In this document: positions 1 through 5,748 of the stretch, piece after piece
Layout: each line of letters begins with the position of its first letter
How positions within the stretch are numbered: position 1 is the first letter of the stretch
Assembly: GCA_023412515.1 (NCBI GenBank)
Contig: JAEYNO010000405.1
Span: forward strand, 1 to 6,909
Direction: 5' to 3'
Length of the DNA: 6,909 bases
Origin: Actinomycetes bacterium
GTDB taxonomy: Bacteria > Actinomycetota > Actinomycetes > Actinomycetales > Cellulomonadaceae
Translations under genes and position numbers: made by a program
Notes under the pieces: generated by a model
The model's input: only the letters and a program-made list of their open reading frames with translations
Databases searched by the model: none
What the model was told of the DNA's origin: nothing

Positions 1-27
1 CACCTGCGCCGCGGCTGACCGCCGGCC

Positions 28-45
28 CGGGCCCGCTGCGGCCCG
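28..45 (-). terminator. GC hairpin just after glgA (candidate terminator)
   Basis: CGGGCC (28-33) and GGCCCG (40-45) form a 6-bp stem with a 6-nt loop, starting 10 nt beyond the glgA stop on the minus strand. There is no T-tract, and the surrounding sequence is nearly all G and C, so chance pairing is likely enough to keep this weak. Confidence 0.25.
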
Positions 46-55
46 CCGCCGCGCC

Positions 56-1285
56 TCAGCGCTCGAGCACGCTCCGGTAGACCTCGAGCGTGCGCTCGCC
101 GATCGCGTGCCACGAGAAGTGGTCCTCGACGCGCCGGCGCGCCGCGACGCCCCACGCGGCCGCGCGGTCCGGGTCGGACACGGCCTCGACGAGCGCGGCG
201 CCCAGGTCGGCCACGAAGCGCTCGGGGTCGACCGGCGTGCCGGTGCCGTCCTGCACCTGGTCGATGGGCACGAGCCAGCCGGTCACGCCGTCGTCGACGA
301 CCTCGGGGATGCCACCGGTCGCGGTCCCGACGACGGGCAGCCCGACGGCCATCGCCTCGAGGTTGACGATGCCGAGCGGCTCGTAGACCGACGGGCACGC
401 GAACACCGTGCCGTGCGCGAGCACCGCGACGAGCTCGTCGCGGGGAAGCATCTTCTCGATCCACACGACGCCCGTGCGCCGCGTGCGCAGGTCCGCGACG
501 AGACCCGTGACCTCTGCGAGGATCTCGGGCGTGTCGGGGGCGCCCGCGCACAGCACGACCTGCACGTCGGCCGGCAGCGCCTCGACCGCGCGCAGCAGGT
601 AAGGCAGGCCCTTCTGGCGCGTGATACGGCCGACGAACACCACGGCCGGGCGGTCGGGGTCGATACCGAGGCCCTGCACGACGGTGCGCGCGTGCGCGAG
701 GTCGTCGTCCGACATCGGTCGCCGCCAGCCGTCGAGGTCGATGCCGTTGTGCACGACGTGCACGCGCGCGGGGTCGACCGCGGGGTACGCGCGCAGGATG
801 TCGGCGCGCATGCCGCCGCTGACGGCGATGATCGCCGCGGCGGACTCGTAGGCGGTGCGCTCGACCCAGGACGACAGCGCGTACCCCCCGCCGAGCTGCT
901 CGGCCTTCCACGGCCGCAGCGGCTCGAGGCTGTGCGCGGTCAGCACGTGCGGCACGCCGTGCAGCAGCGACGCGAGGTGCCCGGCGAGGTTGGCGTACCA
1001 GGTGTGCGAGTGGACGAGGTCGGTCGGCGCCCCGTCGACGTCGACGCGGCCGATGCCGTCGACCATCGCGAGGTCGACGCCCATGGTCGCGAGAGCCGGG
1101 TTGGCCCCCGCGAGGCCGCCCGGCACGCCGTAGCCGTACGTGCCCGGCTCGGCCACGGGCTCGTCGAAGCAGTGCACGCGCACGTCGAGGCGTTCGCGCA
1201 GCACCGCGGTCAGGCCCGCCACGTGGACGCCCGCGCCCCCGTACACGTGCGGCGGGTACTCGCGGGTCAGCAGGTCGACGCGCAC
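56..1285 (-). CDS. glgA: GT4-family glycogen synthase / alpha-maltose-1-phosphate synthase (Corynebacterium-type GlgA, GlgM-like)
   Basis: Retaining GT-B glycosyltransferase that uses ADP-glucose in cytoplasmic alpha-glucan synthesis. The 409-residue protein opens with the family N-terminus RVDLLTREYPPHVYGGAG, with the GGAG nucleotide-sugar loop at 16-19. It has HSHTW at about 92-96, the C-domain phosphate-binding Arg220 and Lys225 in VGRITRQKGL, and the E-x7-E pair Glu302/Glu310 in EPLGIVNLE. Length fits the actinobacterial subfamily of about 390-410 residues, shorter than the enterobacterial GT5 GlgA. I chose GTG at 1285 because the family begins at this strand and GGGAGG lies 5 nt upstream; a GTG at 1312 would add nine residues and is less likely. 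The gene is divergent from glgC, which makes its donor. Mycobacterial members of this subfamily (GlgM) join ADP-glucose to glucose-1-phosphate to give maltose-1-phosphate, so elongating glycogen synthase may be the wrong name. Family call is very secure; exact acceptor is not. Confidence 0.95.
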   Translation of the reverse strand: MRVDLLTREYPPHVYGGAGVHVAGLTAVLRERLDVRVHCFDEPVAEPGTYGYGVPGGLAGANPALATMGVDLAMVDGIGRVDVDGAPTDLVHSHTWYANLAGHLASLLHGVPHVLTAHSLEPLRPWKAEQLGGGYALSSWVERTAYESAAAIIAVSGGMRADILRAYPAVDPARVHVVHNGIDLDGWRRPMSDDDLAHARTVVQGLGIDPDRPAVVFVGRITRQKGLPYLLRAVEALPADVQVVLCAGAPDTPEILAEVTGLVADLRTRRTGVVWIEKMLPRDELVAVLAHGTVFACPSVYEPLGIVNLEAMAVGLPVVGTATGGIPEVVDDGVTGWLVPIDQVQDGTGTPVDPERFVADLGAALVEAVSDPDRAAAWGVAARRRVEDHFSWHAIGERTLEVYRSVLER

Positions 1286-1290
1286 CGGAT

Positions 1291-1296
1291 CCTCCC
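1291..1296 (-). promoter_or_regulatory. Shine-Dalgarno of glgA that decides its start
   Basis: On the minus strand GGGAGG stands 5 nt before the GTG at 1285. It is one of the two strongest ribosome-binding sites in the window and favours 1285 over the in-frame GTG at 1312. Confidence 0.7.
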
Positions 1297-1330
1297 GTCG
1301 TGACCGGCCCACCGCCGGTCTCCAGGCGAC

Positions 1331-1336
1331 ACGCTA
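1331..1336 (-). promoter_or_regulatory. Candidate -10 element (TAGCGT) of glgA
   Basis: The minus strand reads TAGCGT, a TANNNT actinobacterial -10 hexamer. A start about 6-7 nt downstream (near 1324) would give a leader of about 39 nt that includes the GGGAGG site. It would leave almost no leader before the alternative GTG at 1312. The hexamer lies inside the 8-bp palindrome CGCTAGCG (1332-1339). No convincing -35 is visible. Confidence 0.4.
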
Positions 1337-1359
1337 GCGCCCGGCGGCGCGGTGACCTC

Positions 1360-1379
1360 GCCCGGGACGCGTCTCGGGC
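1360..1379. promoter_or_regulatory. 20-bp inverted repeat, operator-like, in the glgA-glgC divergent region
   Basis: The half-sites GCCCGGGACG and CGTCTCGGGC are inverse complements at 9 of 10 positions, with GACGCGTC at the centre. The repeat ends one base before the glgC -10 hexamer, covering roughly -33 to -14 of the inferred glgC start point. A regulator bound there would be expected to block RNA polymerase. High GC raises the chance of accidental palindromes, so the role is inferred from symmetry and position only. Confidence 0.4.
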
Positions 1380-1380
1380 C

Positions 1381-1386
1381 TAGGTT
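1381..1386 (+). promoter_or_regulatory. Candidate leaderless -10 element (TAGGTT) of glgC
   Basis: TAGGTT matches TANNNT and its last base is 6 nt from the glgC ATG. Transcription would therefore begin at or next to the start codon. No Shine-Dalgarno is seen before the ATG, which agrees with a leaderless message, a common arrangement in actinobacteria. Confidence 0.55.
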
Positions 1387-1392
1387 GGGCAC

Positions 1393-2634
1393 ATGCCAGC
1401 GCCGCGTGTCCTCGCCATCGTCCTCGCCGGAGGGGAGGGCAAGCGGCTCATGCCGCTGACCGCGCACCGCGCGAAGCCCGCGGTCCCCTTCGGCGGCATC
1501 TACCGCCTCGTCGACTTCGCCCTGTCGAACGTCATCAACTCGCGATACCTGCACGTCATCGTGCTCACGCAGTACAAGTCGCACTCGCTCGACCGGCACG
1601 TGTCCAAGACGTGGCGCATGTCGTCGCTGCTCGGCAACTACGTCGCGGCGGTCCCCGCGCAGCAACGCGTCGGCAAGCACTGGTACCTGGGCAGCGCGGA
1701 CGCGATCTACCAGTGCCTCAACATCATCGACGACGAGCGCCCCGACATCGTGGTCGTGGTCGGCGCCGACCACGTCTACCGCATGGACTTCTCGCAGATG
1801 GTCGACGCGCACATCGAGTCGGGCGCCGAGCTGACCGTCGCGGGCATCCGGCAGCCGATCGGCATGGCCGACCAGTTCGGCGTCATCGAGACCGTCCCCG
1901 GCGACCCGTCGCGCATCGCCGCGTTCCGCGAGAAGCCGTCCGACCCGACGCCCGTGCCGGACTCGCCGCTGGAGATCCTGGCCTCGATGGGCAACTACGT
2001 CGCGAACGCGGACGCGCTGGTCGAGGCCGTGACGGTCGACGCCGAGAACGTGAACTCACGGCACGACATGGGCGGCGACATCGTGCCGTGGTTCGTCGAG
2101 CGCGGCACGGCCGGCGTCTACGACTTCATCCGCAACGACGTGCCGGGCTCGACCGACCGCGACCGCGACTACTGGCGCGACGTCGGGACGATCGAGTCGT
2201 ACTTCGACGCGAACCACGACCTCATCTCGGTCGAGCCGGTGTTCAACCTCTACAACGACGCGTGGCCGCTGTACACGGGCTACACGGGCCTGCCGCCCGC
2301 GAAGTTCGTGCACGCGGGTGCGGGGCGGCTGGGGCACGCCGCGGACTCGATCGTGTCCCCCGGCGTCGTGGTGTCGGGCGCGACCGTGTCGGGGTCGGTG
2401 CTGTCCCCCGGCATCCGGCTGCACTCGTGGGCGCAGGTCACCGACTCGGTGCTCATGGACGGCGTGCAGGTCGAGCGGTACGCGCAGATCCACCGCGCGA
2501 TCCTCGACAAGAACGTCGTCGTGCCGGAGCGGGCCCGCATCGGCCTCGACCCCGAGCACGACCGGGCGCGCGGCTTCACCGTGACCGACAGCGGCATCAC
2601 GGTCGTGCCCAAGGGCACGGTCATCACGGACTGA
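1393..2634 (+). CDS. glgC: Glucose-1-phosphate adenylyltransferase (ADP-glucose pyrophosphorylase)
   Basis: Makes ADP-glucose and pyrophosphate from ATP and glucose-1-phosphate, the committed step of bacterial alpha-glucan synthesis. The 413-residue protein has the usual family length. The nucleotidyltransferase domain starts with LAGGEGKRLMPLT (11-23) and continues with AKPAVPFGGIYRLVDFALSN (27-46), the GADH metal/substrate region (124-127), FREKP with the substrate lysine at 181, DMGGDIVPWF (225-234) and YWRDVGTIESY (260-270). From about 310 the sequence shows the repeating hydrophobic pattern of a left-handed beta-helix (SIVSPGVVVSGATVSGSVLS), the regulatory and oligomerisation domain. ATG at 1393 directly precedes the first beta strand and lies 6 nt after a TANNNT box with no Shine-Dalgarno, suggesting a leaderless mRNA. 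It is divergent from glgA, whose donor it supplies. Nothing looks truncated. Confidence 0.98.
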   Translation: MPAPRVLAIVLAGGEGKRLMPLTAHRAKPAVPFGGIYRLVDFALSNVINSRYLHVIVLTQYKSHSLDRHVSKTWRMSSLLGNYVAAVPAQQRVGKHWYLGSADAIYQCLNIIDDERPDIVVVVGADHVYRMDFSQMVDAHIESGAELTVAGIRQPIGMADQFGVIETVPGDPSRIAAFREKPSDPTPVPDSPLEILASMGNYVANADALVEAVTVDAENVNSRHDMGGDIVPWFVERGTAGVYDFIRNDVPGSTDRDRDYWRDVGTIESYFDANHDLISVEPVFNLYNDAWPLYTGYTGLPPAKFVHAGAGRLGHAADSIVSPGVVVSGATVSGSVLSPGIRLHSWAQVTDSVLMDGVQVERYAQIHRAILDKNVVVPERARIGLDPEHDRARGFTVTDSGITVVPKGTVITD

Positions 2635-2641
2635 TCCGCCC

Positions 2642-2671
2642 CCCTCCCGCCGGCCGCCGTCGGGGGGAGGG
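2642..2671 (+). terminator. G/C-rich hairpin after glgC (candidate terminator, first of two)
   Basis: CCCTCCC (2642-2648) and GGGAGGG (2665-2671) form a perfect 7-bp stem starting 8 nt after the glgC stop. There is no T-tract, as is common for actinobacterial terminators, so efficiency cannot be judged from sequence. Confidence 0.45.
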
Positions 2672-2676
2672 CAGGG

Positions 2677-2695
2677 GTCCGCACACCCTGCGGAC
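2677..2695 (+). terminator. Second hairpin in the glgC-serB gap
   Basis: GTCCGCA (2677-2683) and TGCGGAC (2689-2695) form a perfect 7-bp stem with the 5-nt loop CACCC. It follows the first hairpin closely, so the two may act together to insulate serB from glgC. It ends 28 nt before the serB -10 box. No T-tract follows. Confidence 0.45.
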
Positions 2696-2723
2696 GCCGC
2701 CGCGAGCACGCTCCGCCGGCCAC

Positions 2724-2729
2724 TACCCT
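2724..2729 (+). promoter_or_regulatory. Candidate leaderless -10 element (TACCCT) of serB
   Basis: TACCCT matches TANNNT and lies 7 nt before the GTG at 2737. No Shine-Dalgarno is visible in between, so the message probably begins at the start codon. Confidence 0.5.
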
Positions 2730-2736
2730 GCCGGTC

Positions 2737-3402
<666 letters not shown>

Positions 3403-3404
3403 GG

Positions 3405-3418
3405 ACGCCTCAGGGCGT
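3405..3418. terminator. Short hairpin at the serB / histidine phosphatase convergence
   Basis: ACGCC (3405-3409) and GGCGT (3414-3418) form a 5-bp stem with a 4-nt loop. The hairpin covers the 7-bp gap and the last codons of the minus-strand gene. It is short and has no T-tract, so this is only a weak candidate for a shared terminator. Confidence 0.2.
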
Positions 3419-3928
3419 GCGGACCGCCACGAGGCGCGCCGCACCGAGGTCGAGGTGCGCCCACGGGCCGTCGACCTCCAGCACGCTCCACGTGGCCGTG
3501 GGCACGCCGGGGCGCACGCGCGCGACCGCGCCGCCGTCCGACCCGGGGCCCGCCAGGGCGTCGGCGACGTGCGACACGGTCGGCTCGTGGCCGACCACCA
3601 GCACGGTCGTCGCGTCCTGCGGCACGCCGCGCACGAGGCCGAGCACCTCGGCCGCGCCCGCGTCGTAGAGCGCGTCGGTCACCGTGACCACGGGGTCGGG
3701 TGCGCCGGACGCCGCGAGCGGCGTCCGCACCAGCTCCCAGGTCTGCCGCGTGCGCAGCGCCGACGAGCACAGCACGTGCGTCGGGGCGAGCCCGGCCTCG
3801 GCGAGCGCGGCACCGACCGCGCTCGCCTGCCGACGGCCCGCGAGCGCGAGCGGTCGCTCGTGGTCGACCACGGCGCCGCCCGGCTCGGCCTTGGCGTGAC
3901 GCAGGATGACGAGGTGGTGGGTGCTCAC
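3410..3928 (-). CDS. SixA-like histidine phosphatase family protein
   Basis: A branch-1 histidine phosphatase, probably cytoplasmic, of 172 residues. The phospho-accepting histidine lies in LRHAKA (Arg10-His11). The pocket arginine is Arg59 in SSALRTRQTW, and the second catalytic histidine is His114 in VVGHEPTV. The LRHAKAEP start followed by DHERPLALAGRRQA (22-35) is characteristic of SixA-type proteins, which remove phosphate from phosphohistidine on signalling or phosphotransfer proteins; the true substrate here is unknown. At 172 residues it is slightly longer than E. coli SixA (161 residues), mainly at the C terminus. The GTG at 3928 sits just before the first strand. No clear Shine-Dalgarno precedes it; GACCCT six nt upstream resembles a weak leaderless -10. 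It lies 67 nt downstream of fabI on the same strand, so readthrough from fabG-fabI is possible. A small-molecule phosphatase role cannot be excluded. Confidence 0.88.
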   Translation of the reverse strand: MSTHHLVILRHAKAEPGGAVVDHERPLALAGRRQASAVGAALAEAGLAPTHVLCSSALRTRQTWELVRTPLAASGAPDPVVTVTDALYDAGAAEVLGLVRGVPQDATTVLVVGHEPTVSHVADALAGPGSDGGAVARVRPGVPTATWSVLEVDGPWAHLDLGAARLVAVRTP

Positions 3929-3950
3929 GTGCCCAGGGTCGCAGACCGTC

Positions 3951-3992
3951 GACGCGACGTCAGGGCGCGTCGCGCCCGGCGGGACGCGACGT
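3951..3992 (-). repeat. 10-bp direct repeat with alternative hairpins between fabI and the SixA-like gene
   Basis: GACGCGACGT occurs at 3951-3960 and again at 3983-3992. Between them, the middle segment can pair with either copy: CGCGAC (3953-3958) with GTCGCG (3969-3974), or CGCGTC (3966-3971) with GACGCG (3983-3988). The two stems share bases 3969-3971 and exclude each other. In the minus-strand transcript they fall after the fabI stop and before the next start, so they could act as a fabI terminator or a switchable structure. No U-tract follows. Confidence 0.4.
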
Positions 3993-3997
3993 ACGTC
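3988..3997. repeat. Perfect 10-bp palindrome over the fabI stop codon
   Basis: GACGTACGTC is its own reverse complement and overlaps the fabI TGA (3996-3998) and the end of the second direct-repeat copy. It is better balanced in composition than most palindromes here, so a protein-binding site is conceivable. No function is shown. Confidence 0.3.
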
Positions 3998-4763
3998 ACT
4001 GCCCCATGGCGTGCACGCCGCCGTCGACGTGCACGATCTCGCCCGTGGTCGCCGGGAACCAGTCGGACAGCAGCGCCGCGACGGTGCGCGCGGTCGGCTC
4101 GGGGTCGGTGACGTCCCAGCCGAGCGGCGCGCGGTCGGACCAGCCGCCCTCCATGGTCTCGAACCCGGGGATCGACTTGGCGGCCGTCGTGCGGATCGGG
4201 CCCGCCGAGACGAGGTTGACGCGCACGCCCTGCGGGCCGAGGTCGCGCGCGAGGTAGCGCGCGGTCGACTCGAACGCGGCCTTCGCGACGCCCATCCAGT
4301 CGTAGACGGGCCACGCGTAGCGCGCGTCGAACGTGAGGCCGACGAGGCCCGAGCCGCGCGTCAGCAGCGGCAGCGCGGCGACCGCGAGCGCCTTGAGCGA
4401 GTACGCAGACACGTGCACGGCGGTCGCGACGTCCTCCCACTCGCCGGCGAGGAAGTTGCCGCCCATGACGGACTGCGGCGCGAACCCGATCGAGTGCACG
4501 ACGCCGTCGAGGCGGTCGGCGTGCTCGCGGACGCGGTCGGCGAGCGCGGCGAGGTCGTCGGCGTTCGTGACGTCCAGCTCGACGACGGGCGCCGGCTGCG
4601 GCAGCCGGCGCGCGATGGCCTGCGTGAGGCGCAGCTGGCGCCCGAACGACGTGAGGATCACCTGCGCGCCCTGCTCCTGCGCGAGGCGCGCGACGTGGAA
4701 CGCGATCGACCCGTCCGTGAGGACGCCGGTGACGAGGAGGGTCTTGCCCTCGAGGAGTGCCAT
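3996..4763 (-). CDS. fabI: Enoyl-[acyl-carrier-protein] reductase (NADH), FabI/InhA family
   Basis: Reduces trans-2-enoyl-ACP in the last step of each FAS II cycle, with NADH, in the cytoplasm. The 255-residue short-chain dehydrogenase has the atypical FabI nucleotide loop VTGVLTDGSIAFHVARLAQ (11-29), Asp64 in ELDV, and HSIGFAPQ (90-97), where Ser91 corresponds to InhA Ser94. The catalytic pair is Tyr154-x6-Lys161 in YDWMGVAK, followed by SAGPIRT (186-192) and ALLSDWFPATTGEIVHVDGG (230-249). The region after GPIRT is about ten residues shorter than in InhA, so the long substrate loop for very long chains is missing; normal-length fatty acids are the likely product. ATG at 4763 has GAAAGG 6 nt upstream. 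fabG precedes it by 71 nt on the same strand, giving the mabA-inhA order. It is probably the target of the usual FabI inhibitors. Confidence 0.97.
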   Translation of the reverse strand: MALLEGKTLLVTGVLTDGSIAFHVARLAQEQGAQVILTSFGRQLRLTQAIARRLPQPAPVVELDVTNADDLAALADRVREHADRLDGVVHSIGFAPQSVMGGNFLAGEWEDVATAVHVSAYSLKALAVAALPLLTRGSGLVGLTFDARYAWPVYDWMGVAKAAFESTARYLARDLGPQGVRVNLVSAGPIRTTAAKSIPGFETMEGGWSDRAPLGWDVTDPEPTARTVAALLSDWFPATTGEIVHVDGGVHAMGQ

Positions 4764-4769
4764 GGTGTG

Positions 4770-4775
4770 CCTTTC
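4770..4775 (-). promoter_or_regulatory. Shine-Dalgarno of fabI
   Basis: GAAAGG on the minus strand lies 6 nt before the ATG at 4763. It supports internal translation of fabI from a fabG-fabI message and the choice of this ATG over extensions into the gap. Confidence 0.6.
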
Positions 4776-4812
4776 GGTCACGGTCCGCCGCGCGGGGCGC
4801 GTGCGGTCGGAA

Positions 4813-4833
4813 GGGTGGGGGGTGGGGCGCGGG
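4813..4833 (+). other. G-quadruplex motif in the fabG-fabI gap
   Basis: The plus strand carries four G-runs, at 4813-4815, 4817-4822, 4824-4827 and 4831-4833, separated by loops of 1, 1 and 3 bases. This meets the usual G3+N1-7 rule. Both flanking genes are on the minus strand, so the G-rich strand is the transcription template and the mRNA here is C-rich. Whether it folds in the cell is unknown. Confidence 0.5.
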
Positions 4834-4834
4834 C

Positions 4835-5584
4835 TCAGTGGCCCATGCCGAGGCCGCCGTCGACGGGCAGCACGGCGCCCGAGACGTACGCGGCCGCGTC
4901 GGACGCGAGGAACTGCACAGCGGCGGCGACCTCGTCGGCCTGGCCGAACCGGCCCGCGGGGATCGAGCCGAGGTAGGCCTGCTGGCGGTCCTCCGGGAGG
5001 GCCTTGGTCATGTCGGTGTCGATGAACCCGGGGGCGACGACGTTCGCGGTGATGCCGCGCGCGCCGAGCTCTCGCGTGATCGAGCGCGCCATGCCGACGA
5101 GCGCCGACTTCGACGACGCGTAGTTGACCTGGCCCGGCGAGCCGTACAGGCCCACGACGGACGAGATGAGGACGATCCGGCCGCGGCGCAGCCGGATCAT
5201 GCCCTTGCTGGCGCGGCGCACGACGCGGAAGGCGCCGGTGAGGTTGACGTCGAGGACCTCGGCGAACTCGTCGTCGGTCATGCGCATGAGCAGCTGGTCG
5301 CGCGTGATGCCGGCGTTGGCGACGAGCACCTCGACGGGGCCGTGCGCGGCCTCGACCTGCGTGAACGCGGCGTCGACGGACGCCGTGTCCCGCACGTCGC
5401 CGATCACCTCGAGCACGCCGGCGGGGGCGCCGCCCGACCGGACGATCGTGGCGACCTTGTCGCCGCCGGCGACGAGCCGCTCGGCGATCGCACGGCCGAT
5501 GCCGCGGTTGGCGCCGGTCACCAGCACGCTGCGCTGGCGGGGGGTCGCGTCGGGGGTCGTGGGCTCGGGCGTCGTGGCAGGCAC
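4835..5584 (-). CDS. fabG: 3-oxoacyl-[acyl-carrier-protein] reductase (MabA-like FabG)
   Basis: NADPH-dependent reduction of beta-ketoacyl-ACP, the first reductive step of FAS II elongation, in the cytoplasm. The 249-residue protein shows TGANRGIG (23-30), NAG (90-92), catalytic Asn114 in DVNLTGAF, Ser142 before VVG, Tyr155 and Lys159 in YASSK, then APGFIDTDMT (184-193) and VDGGLGMGH at the C terminus. RSVLVTGANRGIG and the C terminus closely resemble mycobacterial MabA, as does the short Thr/Pro-rich N-terminal tail of about 17 residues. I chose the GTG at 5584: it gives the expected length and is the only start near the first strand. An ATG at 5689 would add 35 residues not expected in the family. 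A TAGCGT box lies 8 nt upstream of the GTG with no Shine-Dalgarno, so translation may be leaderless. It is first of the fabG-fabI pair and divergent from the DUF3099 gene. Confidence 0.96.
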   Translation of the reverse strand: MPATTPEPTTPDATPRQRSVLVTGANRGIGRAIAERLVAGGDKVATIVRSGGAPAGVLEVIGDVRDTASVDAAFTQVEAAHGPVEVLVANAGITRDQLLMRMTDDEFAEVLDVNLTGAFRVVRRASKGMIRLRRGRIVLISSVVGLYGSPGQVNYASSKSALVGMARSITRELGARGITANVVAPGFIDTDMTKALPEDRQQAYLGSIPAGRFGQADEVAAAVQFLASDAAAYVSGAVLPVDGGLGMGH

Positions 5585-5592
5585 GGGACACG

Positions 5593-5598
5593 ACGCTA
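5593..5598 (-). promoter_or_regulatory. Candidate -10 element (TAGCGT) of fabG-fabI
   Basis: Minus-strand TAGCGT lies 8 nt before the GTG at 5584. It is identical to the candidate -10 of glgA and predicts a start point at or one to two nt before the fabG start codon. No good -35 is seen at the right distance. Confidence 0.45.
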
Positions 5599-5677
5599 GC
5601 CGAGCCGGCGCGCGGCACGGCGGTGCGGGGCGCCACGAGTTGGGGGCCGGGCGTTGTGGGACCTCGACAAAGCGTGA

Positions 5678-5690
5678 CGTGCGCCGCACG
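5678..5690. repeat. 13-bp perfect palindrome in the fabG / DUF3099 divergent gap
   Basis: CGTGCG-C-CGCACG is a perfect inverted repeat around a single base. It lies about 90 bp upstream of the fabG start and 60 bp upstream of the DUF3099 start. A regulator site shared by the divergent promoters is possible, but nothing beyond the symmetry supports it. Confidence 0.3.
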
Positions 5691-5700
5691 GCGGCCCCCG

Positions 5701-5722
5701 GCCCGGCGCCGCGCGGCCGGGC
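5701..5722. repeat. 7-bp inverted repeat upstream of the DUF3099 promoter
   Basis: GCCCGGC (5701-5707) and GCCGGGC (5716-5722) are exact inverse complements separated by 8 bp. They occupy the expected -35 side of the promoter whose -10 is at 5737. Being all G and C, the repeat could easily arise by chance. Confidence 0.25.
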
Positions 5723-5736
5723 ACAGGACCGACGCC

Positions 5737-5742
5737 TACCAT
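5737..5742 (+). promoter_or_regulatory. Candidate leaderless -10 element (TACCAT) of the DUF3099-SURF1 operon
   Basis: TACCAT matches TANNNT and lies 6 nt before the GTG at 5749, the same spacing as at glgC. It helps choose the second of two adjacent in-frame GTG codons (5746 and 5749) as the start. Confidence 0.5.
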
Positions 5743-5748
5743 CGGGTG

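Noticed and set aside
1..18. Possible end of a plus-strand gene (five codons then TGA)
   Set aside because: Five codons cannot support a gene call, although a convergent neighbour of glgA just left of the window is possible.
107..1303. A 398-residue plus-strand frame opposite glgA
   Set aside because: The translation is dominated by Arg, Val, His and Asp repeats typical of antisense shadows; glgA on the other strand has all family motifs.
2662..2677. G-quadruplex in the glgC-serB gap
   Set aside because: Only three separable G-runs are present, so the four-run rule is not met; the hairpin explains the G-rich arm better.
3996..5636. An apparent 546-residue FabG-FabI fusion on the minus strand
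   Set aside because: Only the last 255 residues are FabI. The upstream part is an out-of-frame reading of fabG with low-complexity Arg/Ala content. fabG itself is intact in its own frame with a stop at 4835, and fabI has its own Shine-Dalgarno.
5585..5689. N-terminal extension of FabG from an ATG at 5689
   Set aside because: The added 35 residues are unlike the family, would run over the candidate promoter box at 5593-5598, and the GTG at 5584 gives the normal length.
5746..5748. GTG at 5746 as the DUF3099 start
   Set aside because: It would change the protein by one residue; the GTG at 5749 has the same 6-nt spacing from its TANNNT box as glgC. The choice is marginal.
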